64,000 nt of DNA from Jiulongibacter sediminis (GTDB lineage: Bacteria; Bacteroidota; Bacteroidia; Cytophagales; Spirosomataceae): NCBI RefSeq assembly GCF_001306455.1, contig NZ_LGTQ01000010.1:1-64000 (forward strand). Direction: 5' to 3'. This document shows, piece by piece, positions 46,472 to 55,675 of the stretch (positions are counted from its first letter, which is position 1; each line of letters opens with the position of its first letter). Under the pieces are notes generated by a model. That model was given only the letters and a program-made list of their open reading frames with translations. It did not search any database and was not told the origin of the DNA. A program made the position numbers and the translations under genes.

Positions 46472-47716
46472 TTACGATTGATAAATCCTTTTCACAACCT
46501 TTTCAAGAGTCAGCCCCTGAACGATGATGGAGAACAGAACCACCGAATATGTAATGAACACAATATACTGTTTGGCCTCCCATTCAGCGGGTAAAGAAAG
46601 GGCCATAGCAATGGAAAGACCGCCGCGTAAACCACCCCAGGTCAATAGTAGTGGAGCTTCTTTATCAACGGCCACCCATTTCTTTGAAATACGTAGCAAA
46701 AAGTGAATAACTCCGTAACGAGCTAACAGAACAATAATAATGGCACCAATACCCGCGAGGAAATAATAGGGTTTGAACTCAAGAATGAGAATTTCAAGTC
46801 CGATGAGGACAAACAAAACAGCGTTCATCAGAACGTCAATGAGCTCCCAGAACTTGTCAACGTAAAGCTCCGTGGTTTCACTCATGGCATCTTGCTTGAG
46901 TCCGCTACTACCCATGAACAGACCAGCAACCACCATTGCCAGAGGGCCGCTGGTATGCAGAGTTTGAGCAATCAAGTAGCCACCCATCACCAAAGCTAAA
47001 GTGATCATTACCTCTACTTCGTAATCATCAATTGACTTTAACAAACGGAACATAATCCAGCCAAGACCAAGACCAAAAACGATTCCGCCAATGGCCTCCT
47101 GAATGAATAATGTTGCTACGTCACCGATAGTTACATTGCCTACTCCCAAATGAGCAATTTCCAATATCGTAAAGAAAATCACCACACCTACGCCATCATT
47201 GAAAAGGGATTCTCCGACGATATTGATCTCAATTTTCTTCGGAATATTAGATTTGGTCAGGATACCCAAAACGGCTATTGGATCGGTTGGTGAAATCAAA
47301 GCACCGAACAAAATACAATAAACGTAGCCGATCTCATGCCCTAAAAACAGAGACAAGTAATAGATCAATGTACCAATCAAAAATGTGGAGATGAGAACTC
47401 CAACGAGAGCGAACAAACCAATACTTCGCTTTTCTTCGTTGATCATTCCCACATTGGTATGCAATGCTCCTGCAAAAAGCAAAAAGGATAGCATCACATC
47501 CATCAAAACCGTAGTGAAGTCAATTCGACCAATTAAGTCTCTGGCTAAAACCGTCAACTCAGGGTTAACAAACTGAAAAAGGATCATTAACAGAGAGAAA
47601 ACCAATGCCATAATCATCAAACCGATAGTGGTTGGCAGCTTCAGAAAACGGACATTGAGATAGCCGAAAAGGGCCGAAATCACAATGAGAAGTGTGAGTA
47701 TTTTGAACAGTTCCAT
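46472..47716 (-). CDS. CPA1-family Na+(K+)/H+ antiporter
   Basis: A 414-residue transporter with about 12 hydrophobic segments. Signatures of the NhaP/CPA1 family: GALISPTDPIAVLGIL, ESLFNDGVGVVIFF (with the conserved ND pair), and LLTWGGLRGGLSIAMALSLP. Exports Na+ or K+ for protons, affecting pH and salt balance. No regulatory C-terminal domain. It lies alone between the exbB gene and a terminator belonging to hisB. Confidence 0.93.
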   Translation of the reverse strand: MELFKILTLLIVISALFGYLNVRFLKLPTTIGLMIMALVFSLLMILFQFVNPELTVLARDLIGRIDFTTVLMDVMLSFLLFAGALHTNVGMINEEKRSIGLFALVGVLISTFLIGTLIYYLSLFLGHEIGYVYCILFGALISPTDPIAVLGILTKSNIPKKIEINIVGESLFNDGVGVVIFFTILEIAHLGVGNVTIGDVATLFIQEAIGGIVFGLGLGWIMFRLLKSIDDYEVEVMITLALVMGGYLIAQTLHTSGPLAMVVAGLFMGSSGLKQDAMSETTELYVDKFWELIDVLMNAVLFVLIGLEILILEFKPYYFLAGIGAIIIVLLARYGVIHFLLRISKKWVAVDKEAPLLLTWGGLRGGLSIAMALSLPAEWEAKQYIVFITYSVVLFSIIVQGLTLEKVVKRIYQS

Positions 47717-47743
47717 GTAGTTTATTTGAGAAGGTTCTTAAAG

Positions 47744-47772
47744 AAAGCCTCCGGGTTATTCCCGAAGGCTTT
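47744..47772 (-). terminator. Terminator downstream of hisB
   Basis: Arms AAAGCCTcCGGG and CCCGaAGGCTTT, one mismatch, 5-base loop, T-run on the minus strand after the stem. Located 76 bases after the hisB stop and just before the antiporter start. Confidence 0.7.
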
Positions 47773-47847
47773 TCTCAAAATTCGCTAATATGTTCTCAAG
47801 AATCAAGAAATGCCGTATAAACGGCCTTCCCCTCATTTATTTGGATC

Positions 47848-48963
47848 TTAGAGCACACCTTTTGTACTCGGCAAGCTATCCATTGCATTGATATCCCGTT
47901 TGATGGCCATCTTGATGGCTTTGGCCCAAGCTTTAAAAATCGCCTCAATTTTATGATGCTCGTTATCCCCTTCACATTTGATGTTAAGATTGCATTTTGA
48001 GGTATCTGAGAACGATTTAAAAAAGTGCATGAACATCTCCGTAGGCATCTCCCCTACTTTTTCACGCTTAAAGTCGGCATCCCATACCAGCCATGGCCTT
48101 CCACTAAAATCAATGGCCACCTGAGCCAGAGCCTCGTCCATTGGCAAAAGGAATCCATATCTGTTGGTACCTTTTTTATCGCCAAGGGCTTTCAAAAAGG
48201 CCTCTCCAAGAGCGAGTGCAGTATCTTCAATGGTATGATGTTCATCAATATGAAGGTCACCTTTGACCTTAATTGTAATGTCTGCCCCTGAGTGCTTAGC
48301 CAACTGATCAAGCATATGATCAAAGAAGCCAAGGCCCGTATCCATTGATGCGTGCCCTGTGCCGTCCAGATTGACCTTCACATATATCTCGGTCTCTTTA
48401 GTATCCCGTTGAATCTCAGCAATTCGGGCGGGTAACTTTAAATGCTCAAAGATTTCATCCCAGTTGGTCGTAACCAAAGATATTGTGTCATCTTTTTCTT
48501 TTGCCGACGTATCTTCAGAAATCAAAATACCTTTTGAACCAAGATTATTAGCCAATTGAATATCCGTCAAACGATCACCAATGACATAGCTATTTGCCAA
48601 ATCATAGTTCTCGTTGTTTATATAATGTGTGAGCAATCCCGTTCTTGGCTTGCGGGTTAGGGCATTTTCATGCTCAAAAGTGCGGTCAATTAAAACCTCA
48701 CTGAAGTGAATGTTCTCACCTTCTAACGTTGTCATCATTTTCTGATGAGCCGGCCAGAAAGTTTCTTCAGGGTAAGAGTCTGTCCCCAGTCCATCCTGAT
48801 TGGTGACCATCACCAGTTTGTAGTCAGTCTCCTCGGCTATTTTTCGTAAAACGGAAAGGGCTTTCGGATAGAATTCAAGTTTTTCAAGAGAATCCACCTG
48901 AAAATCTACTGGTGGTTCAATAATGATAGTGCCGTCTCGGTCAATAAATAGTACTTTCTGCAT
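47848..48963 (-). CDS. hisB: Bifunctional histidinol-phosphatase / imidazoleglycerol-phosphate dehydratase
   Basis: The frame reaches 48993, but the ATG at 48963 ([11 protein letters not shown]) is the normal HAD start, giving 371 residues. N-terminal HAD phosphatase (about 1-165) with Asp8/Asp10; C-terminal IGPD (about 175-371) with [25 protein letters not shown] and [11 protein letters not shown]. It performs two steps of histidine synthesis. No other his genes lie within the window, so it is separated from the rest of the pathway here. Confidence 0.95.
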   Translation of the reverse strand: MQKVLFIDRDGTIIIEPPVDFQVDSLEKLEFYPKALSVLRKIAEETDYKLVMVTNQDGLGTDSYPEETFWPAHQKMMTTLEGENIHFSEVLIDRTFEHENALTRKPRTGLLTHYINNENYDLANSYVIGDRLTDIQLANNLGSKGILISEDTSAKEKDDTISLVTTNWDEIFEHLKLPARIAEIQRDTKETEIYVKVNLDGTGHASMDTGLGFFDHMLDQLAKHSGADITIKVKGDLHIDEHHTIEDTALALGEAFLKALGDKKGTNRYGFLLPMDEALAQVAIDFSGRPWLVWDADFKREKVGEMPTEMFMHFFKSFSDTSKCNLNIKCEGDNEHHKIEAIFKAWAKAIKMAIKRDINAMDSLPSTKGVL

Positions 48964-48990
48964 AGAAAAAGGTCTGTTCCAAAATTTTGA

Positions 48991-48998
48991 CAAAAGTA
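48991..48998 (-). promoter_or_regulatory. -7 box of hisB
   Basis: TACTTTTG on the minus strand, 28 bases before the hisB ATG; it lies inside the 48993 upstream extension and so supports the later start. Confidence 0.5.
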
Positions 48999-49019
48999 CT
49001 CATCTTCATGAGATTTCCT

Positions 49020-49027
49020 TAGTTTTG
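49020..49027 (+). promoter_or_regulatory. -7 box of the GIN-like lipoprotein gene
   Basis: TAGTTTTG, 18 bases before the ATG at 49046. Confidence 0.5.
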
Positions 49028-49045
49028 GAAACACCCTGTGGTCAT

Positions 49046-49708
49046 ATGAAACAGCTTATTCCTTTACTCGTCTTTTCAGCCTTCTTTTGGTCATGTTCAA
49101 CTAAGAGTAAAGAAGCCTCAACCCGAGAGCCCAGACTTTCGCACGAAGCCAGATTTACCACTTTTAACATTGAAGATTTCTCGGCTGTAAAAATCAATGT
49201 TGATCTGGGCCGTTTAAAATTGACTTTGCGTCAATATGACCATCCAAAAATGGAGGTTCATAAGTCCTACCAAAAATATGTGCGTTTTGAGCCCAAAGGT
49301 GATACTTTACTAATCTACACTGAAAATACTCCTAAAAGCACTGAGGACCTTGAGGTAAAAAAATATATCAACCTCTTTCTTCCCAAGCTCAATTACCTGG
49401 AAACAAGTGTTAGTCGGGTAACTTTGGAGAGCTTTGATACACCTCGGTTGTCAGTTGTCAATAACTCCAGTGCCCTCCGACTTTATGATTGCCGCATTAA
49501 AGACTTACGTATTGAAAATCAAGGCCTCAGCAATATTCAATTAGATGGAAACAACTATGTAGAAACCATTTATTTGAAAAATAATGAGAAAAGTCATCTC
49601 AATTCAGACGCCATGGTTTTGAAAACATTTACACTTGAAAGCGAGACATTAGACAATTTAAATTTCACCAACGTCCCTGAAAACGGCTTTATTTGGAGGA
49701 AAGACTGA
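49046..49708 (+). CDS. Lipoprotein with DUF2807/GIN-like beta-helix
   Basis: The frame is open from 48923, but that extension overlaps the divergent hisB gene; the ATG at 49046 gives a lipoprotein signal (FFWSC, Cys17) and 220 residues. The body is a regular run of short beta strands (FTTFNIEDFSAVKINVDLG, LETSVSRVTLESFDTPRLSV, LRIENQGLSNIQLDG), as in the DUF2807/GIN domain, thought to form a small beta-helix on the cell surface or in the periplasm. Function unknown. Confidence 0.78.
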   Translation: MKQLIPLLVFSAFFWSCSTKSKEASTREPRLSHEARFTTFNIEDFSAVKINVDLGRLKLTLRQYDHPKMEVHKSYQKYVRFEPKGDTLLIYTENTPKSTEDLEVKKYINLFLPKLNYLETSVSRVTLESFDTPRLSVVNNSSALRLYDCRIKDLRIENQGLSNIQLDGNNYVETIYLKNNEKSHLNSDAMVLKTFTLESETLDNLNFTNVPENGFIWRKD

Positions 49709-49769
49709 ACAAATCTTAAAATAATACAACACAAAATACCCCAAACGAGGAAATATCAAATATTTATCT

Positions 49770-49777
49770 TACTTTTG
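49770..49777 (+). promoter_or_regulatory. -7 box of the DEAD-box helicase gene
   Basis: TACTTTTG, 185 bases before the chosen ATG, implying a leader of about 180 bases. Confidence 0.55.
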
Positions 49778-49783
49778 CCAAAA

Positions 49784-49962
49784 TTTTTAACCCCGTTCGG
49801 GTTCTCTGACAGCGACATTCGTTTTTAAGGGCTGAAATCTTTAAGTCCAATTTCCTTTTCAGAGCAGGCAACGGGAGACCGTGATGTTCACGAAAAGGCG
49901 TGTCGCAATCGCCTCAATACATTTTAAAGAGAAGGCTGCTAGCTGGGCAGCCCAAAAGAACT
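49784..49962 (+). promoter_or_regulatory. Structured 5-prime leader of the DEAD-box helicase mRNA
   Basis: The leader contains four local inverted repeats: AACCC/GGGTT (49789-49803), GTGA/TCAC (49881-49891), GGCG/CGCC (49897-49913) and GGCTGC/GCAGCC (49934-49952). The last ends 10 bases before the ATG. No Shine-Dalgarno-like stretch is obvious. This could be an autoregulatory or cold-responsive element; no known riboswitch class is recognised. Confidence 0.45.
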
Positions 49963-51654
49963 ATGCAAACTGTAAAGTTTAACGAACTTCCTTTGTCTGA
50001 TTTTATGCTTCAGGCAGTAGAAGAAATGGGGTGGCAGGAAGCTTCACCGATTCAATCTCAGGCCATTACACCTATTCTTAATGGACTTGACGTTATTGGT
50101 CAGGCTCAAACAGGAACTGGTAAAACAGCTGCTTTCGGTATTCCGGCCATTGAAAAAGTAGATGTGGATGACAGAACCACACAGGTTTTGATCATGTGCC
50201 CTACCCGTGAGCTTGCTCTTCAGGTAAAAGAGCAAATGTATCAGCTATCAAAATACAAAAAAGGCCTTTTCGTCACTTCCATTTTTGGTGGCGAGTCTTA
50301 TGAAAGACAATTCAGAGACCTTAAAAGAGGTTCACAAATTGTGGTGGGTACGCCTGGCCGTATCATGGACCATATTGAGCGTAAAACGCTTGACCTTTCA
50401 AATCTTCAGATGATGATTCTGGATGAAGCCGATGAAATGCTAAACATGGGTTTCAGAGAAGATATTGAGAAAATTTTGAGTTTTGCTCCTGAGGAGCGTC
50501 AAACAATATTGTTCTCTGCCACGATGTCAAAAGAAATTTTGAGCATCACAAAACGCTTCCAGAACGATCCTGAACTTATCAAAGTTACCCGCAATGAAGT
50601 GACCAATGATAATATTGAACAGTTATACTTCAATGTAAGAAGAGACGCTAAAACTGAGGCCATGTGTCGTCTTATCGATGCTAATGATCTGAAACTTATG
50701 CTGGTTTTCTGTAACACTAAATCTAAAGTAGATCAGGTAGTTATGGAGCTTCAGGAACGCGGTTATTCAGCAGAAGGACTTCATGGTGATCTTCGCCAGG
50801 GTGCCCGTAATCAGGTGATGCATAAATTCAGAACGGGTAATTGCAACATTCTTGTGGCAACTGACGTGGCCGCTCGTGGAATTGACGTGAATGACGTAGA
50901 TGCCGTCTTTAACTACGACGTTCCTCTTGATCTTGAATATTACGTACACCGAATTGGTCGTACAGGCCGTGCCGGCAAAAAAGGCCAAGCCTTTATGATG
51001 GTACCAAGACGTGACATGAATAAACTTCGTGATCTTGAGCGATATACCAAGGTAAAGATCGAGGAAGGCAAAATTCCAACTTTGGCAGATCTGAAAGAAA
51101 TCAAAGTTCAGAAATTCAAAGAGCGTATTAAGGCAAATATTACTGATGAAGGCAACGAGCTTTTTGAGAAGTTAGTTGACGAACTTAAATCAGAAGACGT
51201 TAAAACTTACGATATCATCACTGCTCTATTGAGAATGCAAGTGGGTGATCTTGAGGTAAAAACAGGTGATGATGATCTTGCCGACGGCAAAAGAGGTGAC
51301 AGATCTTCACGCTCTGCTCGTTTTGAAGGTGGCCGAAGAGAAAGAGGTGGACGTGGAGATAGAGACCGTGGTGAAAGAAGAGGGGCAAGACGTGGTACTG
51401 GTCAGGGTTCAGGGGAGCCGGGCATGGTACGTTTGTTCATCAGTCTTGGCAAAAAAGATCACGTTTCTCCAAATCATATTGTAGGTGCTATTGCAGCTGA
51501 AAGTCGTATTCCTGGTCGTGTGATTGGTCAGATTGATATGTATGACAAATTCAGTTTTGTAGAGGTACCGGAGCGTGATGTCAATAAAGTGATTACTGGT
51601 ATGAAAGGTAAAACCATCAATGCCCGTCAGGCTTCCATAGAAGTAGCCAAGTAA
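49963..51654 (+). CDS. DEAD-box ATP-dependent RNA helicase, DeaD-like
   Basis: The frame opens at a GTG (49900), but the ATG at 49963 begins the conserved helicase start (VKFNELPLSDFML): 563 residues. Motifs in order: Q motif, Walker A AQTGTGKT 48-55, PTRELA, GTPGR, DEAD in LDEADEML, SAT, ARGID, HRIGRTGRAG. After a helical linker comes an Arg/Gly-rich tract (about 445-490) and then a DbpA-type RNA-binding domain to the C-terminus. Likely acts in ribosome assembly or cold adaptation. Confidence 0.94.
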   Translation: MQTVKFNELPLSDFMLQAVEEMGWQEASPIQSQAITPILNGLDVIGQAQTGTGKTAAFGIPAIEKVDVDDRTTQVLIMCPTRELALQVKEQMYQLSKYKKGLFVTSIFGGESYERQFRDLKRGSQIVVGTPGRIMDHIERKTLDLSNLQMMILDEADEMLNMGFREDIEKILSFAPEERQTILFSATMSKEILSITKRFQNDPELIKVTRNEVTNDNIEQLYFNVRRDAKTEAMCRLIDANDLKLMLVFCNTKSKVDQVVMELQERGYSAEGLHGDLRQGARNQVMHKFRTGNCNILVATDVAARGIDVNDVDAVFNYDVPLDLEYYVHRIGRTGRAGKKGQAFMMVPRRDMNKLRDLERYTKVKIEEGKIPTLADLKEIKVQKFKERIKANITDEGNELFEKLVDELKSEDVKTYDIITALLRMQVGDLEVKTGDDDLADGKRGDRSSRSARFEGGRRERGGRGDRDRGERRGARRGTGQGSGEPGMVRLFISLGKKDHVSPNHIVGAIAAESRIPGRVIGQIDMYDKFSFVEVPERDVNKVITGMKGKTINARQASIEVAK

Positions 51655-51682
51655 AAACAGAAGAGTTATCGACGAAATGAGG

Positions 51683-51712
51683 AGGCTGGTCGCAAAAGTG
51701 ACCAGCCTTTTT
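51683..51712 (+). terminator. Helicase gene terminator
   Basis: AGGCTGGTC arm paired with a GACCAGCCT-type arm (one bulge), followed by TTTTTAT. Ends about 36 bases before the next start. Confidence 0.75.
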
Positions 51713-51747
51713 ATATATGTCCTCAAATTTCTCCCTAATTTGAATGC

Positions 51748-52776
51748 ATGAATGCATCAACCGCTCAAAACTTCCTGAAGAAGCTTTTTACCAAAGCAGG
51801 CCTGGACTCGCAAAAAACTTCCTCGGTCAGCCAGATTCTTTTAGAAGGAGAACTGATGGGACACCGAACCCACGGTTTACACTTGGTCATGCCTTATATA
51901 GACCATCTTCTTAAAGGCAGTATGGAGTCTGATGGCGATTATGAAATTCTCAATGAGACAGATTCAAGTCAACTCTGGGATGGAAAATACCTGCCGGGCC
52001 CCTGGCTGGTAGAGGAAGCTATTTCTAAGGCGACCAAGATGTCAGATGAGAATGGAACTGGTACTGTTGTAATTCAAAAATGTTCTCATATCGGTTGTCT
52101 GGCTGCCTATATGGAGAAAGCCACTGGAAACGGTCATATGGTCATCGTTGCCTGCAGTGATCCTGACAATGCTACCGTAGCCCCATTTGGAGGTACGACA
52201 GGTGTGTATAGTCCAAACCCATTGGCTCTTGGCATTCCAACTGAATCAGAACCTATTATTATTGACGTCAGTATGTCGACCACTTCAAATGGATTGGTTC
52301 ATCAGGCGAGAAACAAAGGCCAAAAACTCCCTAACCTCTGGCTTTTGGATTCAGAAGGTAAAGCTACAGATGACCCTGACTCATTTTTTGAGGAAGAGCC
52401 TTCCACTATTTTACCTCTGGGAGGTTTAGACAGCGGTTATAAAGGCTTTGCCCTCGGTATTATGATTGAAGCCCTAACCTCTGCTCTTGGAGGTCACGGC
52501 AGAGTCAATGAACCGGGCAGATGGGGTGCCAGCACTTTCATCCAAGTGATCAATCCTTCAAAATTTGCGGGAGAGAATTATTTCAAAAAAGAAATGGAAA
52601 ATCTGAAAAAGCAGTGTTTAAGCAGCAAGCCGATCGACAAATCAAAGCCTGTCCGCCTCCCGGGAAGCCGGGGCCTTGCACTGAAAAAGCATCAGTTAGA
52701 AAATGGACTTGAACTTCGGGAAGATACACTTGATGGGCTAAAGCAACTTGCTCAGAAGTTTGATCTGTCTATTTGA
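51748..52776 (+). CDS. Ldh-family NAD(P)-dependent oxidoreductase
   Basis: A 342-residue malate/L-lactate/ureidoglycolate dehydrogenase-type enzyme (family distinct from classical LDH). Signatures: GHRTHGLHLVMPYI (substrate His), NGTGTVVIQKCSHIGCLAAYME, DPDNATVAPFGG, SPNPLALGIPT and GYKGFALGIMIEAL. Oxidises a 2-hydroxyacid; substrate not evident. Convergent with the DUF2306 gene, which it overlaps by 8 bases. Confidence 0.9.
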   Translation: MNASTAQNFLKKLFTKAGLDSQKTSSVSQILLEGELMGHRTHGLHLVMPYIDHLLKGSMESDGDYEILNETDSSQLWDGKYLPGPWLVEEAISKATKMSDENGTGTVVIQKCSHIGCLAAYMEKATGNGHMVIVACSDPDNATVAPFGGTTGVYSPNPLALGIPTESEPIIIDVSMSTTSNGLVHQARNKGQKLPNLWLLDSEGKATDDPDSFFEEEPSTILPLGGLDSGYKGFALGIMIEALTSALGGHGRVNEPGRWGASTFIQVINPSKFAGENYFKKEMENLKKQCLSSKPIDKSKPVRLPGSRGLALKKHQLENGLELREDTLDGLKQLAQKFDLSI

Positions 52777-53563
52777 AGAAGTTCATTATAGGCTCGCCCC
52801 AATAGTGATCCCAGAAGACTTTAGTGGCTAACACGATGAATACAATAATTCCGATAAATAAAACTGAGACAACTCCTGATAGAAACGGCGACTTTGAAAG
52901 TGTTTTTCTTTGGATAATGAGCTCAGCCACAATCAGATTTGGCAGATAGAAGAAGAAATCCATGAAATAGTCAAATGGCCCACTGAAATTATCACCATGA
53001 CCTGCCAGATCAGTCGCCGCATGCCAGAAACCATAATCCATTCGGTATAGCCATGAGCCGATAGCCAAAGCATATAAACGAATGGCCCAGGCTCTGTGTA
53101 ATTCAAAATTCCCTGAATAGGCATTTCGGAAGGTCTCAACACCAGCTATCAGCATAAGAATACCATAGCCCGCAAAGCCAATATCCATGATCCAGCCGCC
53201 TATAGTACCTTTCTGAAAAATAAAAACCAGACCACCAATAGCTGCCAAAACGCAGGCCAGTATATAAATTCGACCGATCCAACGATGAACTTGCGGCCAC
53301 TTTAATCTGATTTTGTGAATGAACTGAATACTTCCAAGTACCAGAATCAAACCTCCGGCGGCGAAGTGGAGGCCTATTCCATTAGTAGCCTGACGGGTAT
53401 TTTGGTCATACAAACCCGGAAGAATTTCGTTCCATTGAGCGGTATTGCACTGAAGAAGAGCTTTGAAATAATAACCCAAAATATATAAACCGAAAAGACC
53501 TGAGCTGATCCAGACGGTAGCTTTTAGAACATTTTGAGTAATATGAAAAAGGTTTTTCTTCAA
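52769..53563 (-). CDS. DUF2306 membrane protein
   Basis: A 264-residue integral membrane protein with about seven hydrophobic segments. HKIRLKWPQVHRWIGRIYIL and NFELHRAWAIRLYALAIGSWLYR are family signatures with conserved His residues. It begins with a TTG codon that overlaps the KAP NTPase stop (TTGA); no in-frame ATG exists near the N-terminus, and a GGG-containing stretch lies about 10 bases upstream. Function unknown; coupling to the NTPase is notable. Confidence 0.83.
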   Translation of the reverse strand: MKKNLFHITQNVLKATVWISSGLFGLYILGYYFKALLQCNTAQWNEILPGLYDQNTRQATNGIGLHFAAGGLILVLGSIQFIHKIRLKWPQVHRWIGRIYILACVLAAIGGLVFIFQKGTIGGWIMDIGFAGYGILMLIAGVETFRNAYSGNFELHRAWAIRLYALAIGSWLYRMDYGFWHAATDLAGHGDNFSGPFDYFMDFFFYLPNLIVAELIIQRKTLSKSPFLSGVVSVLFIGIIVFIVLATKVFWDHYWGEPIMNFFK

Positions 53564-54990
53564 TTGTAGATACCCTTTTGTTCACATTTAATTAAAAACT
53601 CTGTTAACAGTTCAAAGAAATTCAGCTTTGGATTGTTATCCTTCTCGATGATTTTACTTACAAAATAATTCTGTTGGAGAAATCTAATATCAACTTTAAT
53701 TTCATCGGAGGAATTGGGAAGGATAAATATAGACTGGCCATTTGGGTAAATATTTGATAAAATTTGTATCCCTGTTATAATTGTCTCATGTAATGAAACC
53801 ATTTGTTGAGAATTGAACTCAACATTATGAAAATCTCTGCAAGCTTTTATACTGTCAACTAAATCGATCCAGCTTTGAAATATTACTAACAAGTAGTCGA
53901 CAATTAGAAAAATTGGAACTTCGCCTGAAACAATCTCTCGTTCATTAACAAATACTTTTTTCCGGCCAGAAACTATATTTTCTAAATTTTGAATTCTTCC
54001 AATATCGCGAAGGTTAACCCTTTTACGATTAATAAGTTCGGTCAAAATATAGCATAAACATTTTGTAAAAATATTTTGTGTGTTTCCTAACTGCAGTAAA
54101 GACTGATGTTTCTTCGCTAGAACGTTTGATGAATTCTCTAAAACCTGATATACATTTTTAGTTATTATAAGACTGTTGTCAAAAACAAAAACCTCATGAC
54201 TATAAAATTTATCTAAATAACCATTAAAATCAACAGAAACACCATATCGGTGAGAGTATATATTCCTAATGTTAAGGACGTCGCAAACGACTATCACATG
54301 ATCGAAACCAAACTTACTCCTACCAACTTTGTCAACTTGGGCTGCAAAAACATTAAGAATACGAAAAATATGTTCAGGGTCAAGCCTATCCAGATCATCA
54401 ACTATTAATACAAGCTTCTTATTAGCTTCTTCTGCAGGCCTTTTAAGCGTTTCTAATAATTCTGAGATCAATTCCGTGATTAAATCTTCCTCATAAAGAT
54501 TTGGAGAGGTCAGAGAAAACTCTTTTAAAAACTTAATGTGCTCATTCTTTGTATCAATTGTTATTTCCGCCTTCTTTTCATGAAGTATTTCTACAAAGTT
54601 TCGAAGCCCACTTAAAATTTCATCAACAGTTTTGCCAAGTTTTGGGATACTCTTTACAAAAGGCCTTAAGGCCTCTAAGGTTTCTTTTTGACTTAATAAA
54701 CTGAGAGTTTCCCAGGAACCTACTTCCAATAAATCATATTCTATTCCCCTACCCAGTAGCTCACAAAGAATATCAAACTTGATCAAACGAAAAATGTCAT
54801 CATTTGACACCACCGAGTAATTCACTGGGTATAAATGAATGGCTACATAATCGCTGTGACCTTTAAAATACTCGTTTAGAAAAGTGGTTTTCCCGATTCC
54901 AAATATTCCCGAGAATAAAATCCTTTCATTTTCAGGTAAGAGAAGATGATTTGTAAATTCTTTGTGCGGAGAAGAAACATCAAACTTCAT
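53560..54990 (-). CDS. KAP-family P-loop NTPase
   Basis: A 476-residue P-loop protein. Walker A is GIFGIGKT at 28-35, and the KAP-type Walker B is LVLIVDDLDRLDPEH at about 193-205. No membrane segment is visible between them, unlike many KAP proteins. The C-terminal half is helical and has no recognisable domain. The gene is AT-rich: I counted 38 G or C in 120 bases (54001-54120) against 58 in 120 bases of the adjacent pyrE (55261-55320 and 55381-55440), suggesting acquisition. It follows pyrE by 12 bases and overlaps the DUF2306 start. KAP NTPases occur in defence contexts; that role is inference here. Confidence 0.82.
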   Translation of the reverse strand: MKFDVSSPHKEFTNHLLLPENERILFSGIFGIGKTTFLNEYFKGHSDYVAIHLYPVNYSVVSNDDIFRLIKFDILCELLGRGIEYDLLEVGSWETLSLLSQKETLEALRPFVKSIPKLGKTVDEILSGLRNFVEILHEKKAEITIDTKNEHIKFLKEFSLTSPNLYEEDLITELISELLETLKRPAEEANKKLVLIVDDLDRLDPEHIFRILNVFAAQVDKVGRSKFGFDHVIVVCDVLNIRNIYSHRYGVSVDFNGYLDKFYSHEVFVFDNSLIITKNVYQVLENSSNVLAKKHQSLLQLGNTQNIFTKCLCYILTELINRKRVNLRDIGRIQNLENIVSGRKKVFVNEREIVSGEVPIFLIVDYLLVIFQSWIDLVDSIKACRDFHNVEFNSQQMVSLHETIITGIQILSNIYPNGQSIFILPNSSDEIKVDIRFLQQNYFVSKIIEKDNNPKLNFFELLTEFLIKCEQKGIYN

Positions 54991-55002
54991 AATAGGCCGG
55001 TT

Positions 55003-55632
55003 TTACTTACCCCACTTCTCAGGCGATCTACGCCACTTTTTGAGGGAGTCGATATCTTCTTCTTTGACGTAGTTTTGCTTTTTAGCCTCGTCAATAAGGA
55101 AAGAATAGTTACTCAGAGTCACCAGTGGAACACCGGCTTCCTCAAAATTGGTATCAGCAACTTTAAAACCGTAGGTCATGATAGCGATCATTCCGATGAC
55201 CTCAATACCCTGGGCTCTGAGAGCATCCACAGCTTTGAGAGAGCTTCCACCGGTTGAAATAAGATCTTCAAGTACCACAACTTTCTGACCTTTCTCTATT
55301 CGACCTTCGATTTGATTACCCATACCATGCTCTTTTGGTTTTGGCCGAACATAGGCAAATGGTACTTTGAGATAATCAGCCACCAAAGCTCCCTGAGCGA
55401 TGCCTGCTGTGGCAACACCCGCCACTAATTGCACTTCAGGAAAATTCTTTTTAATGGCCTTCGCCAATGCTTTTTTGATAAAAGTACGCCCTTCTACATC
55501 AGAAAGTGTAATTCTATTATCGCAGTAAATTGGGGATTTCCAACCGCTACTCCAGGTAAAGGGGTTTGCCGGACTCAGTTTTACGGCTTCGGTTTTCAAT
55601 AGAATAGTGGCTATTTTTCTCGCTGTAGTCAT
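55003..55632 (-). CDS. pyrE: Orotate phosphoribosyltransferase
   Basis: A 209-residue pyrimidine-synthesis enzyme converting orotate and PRPP to OMP. Signatures: FTWSSGWKSPIYCDNR, VAGVATAGIAQGALVAD, RPKPKEHGMGNQIEG and the PRPP loop VVVLEDLISTGGSSLKAVD. Length is normal for the family. The next gene on the same strand begins 12 bases later. No hairpin terminator separates them. Confidence 0.96.
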   Translation of the reverse strand: MTTARKIATILLKTEAVKLSPANPFTWSSGWKSPIYCDNRITLSDVEGRTFIKKALAKAIKKNFPEVQLVAGVATAGIAQGALVADYLKVPFAYVRPKPKEHGMGNQIEGRIEKGQKVVVLEDLISTGGSSLKAVDALRAQGIEVIGMIAIMTYGFKVADTNFEEAGVPLVTLSNYSFLIDEAKKQNYVKEEDIDSLKKWRRSPEKWGK

Positions 55633-55675
55633 TCTAAATAGATGTCAGAGTCACTTAGTTGACTCCAGATTAATA

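Noticed and set aside
48923-49045. Upstream extension of the GIN-like lipoprotein frame
   Set aside because: It overlaps the 5-prime end of divergent hisB; only the ATG at 49046 gives a lipoprotein signal.
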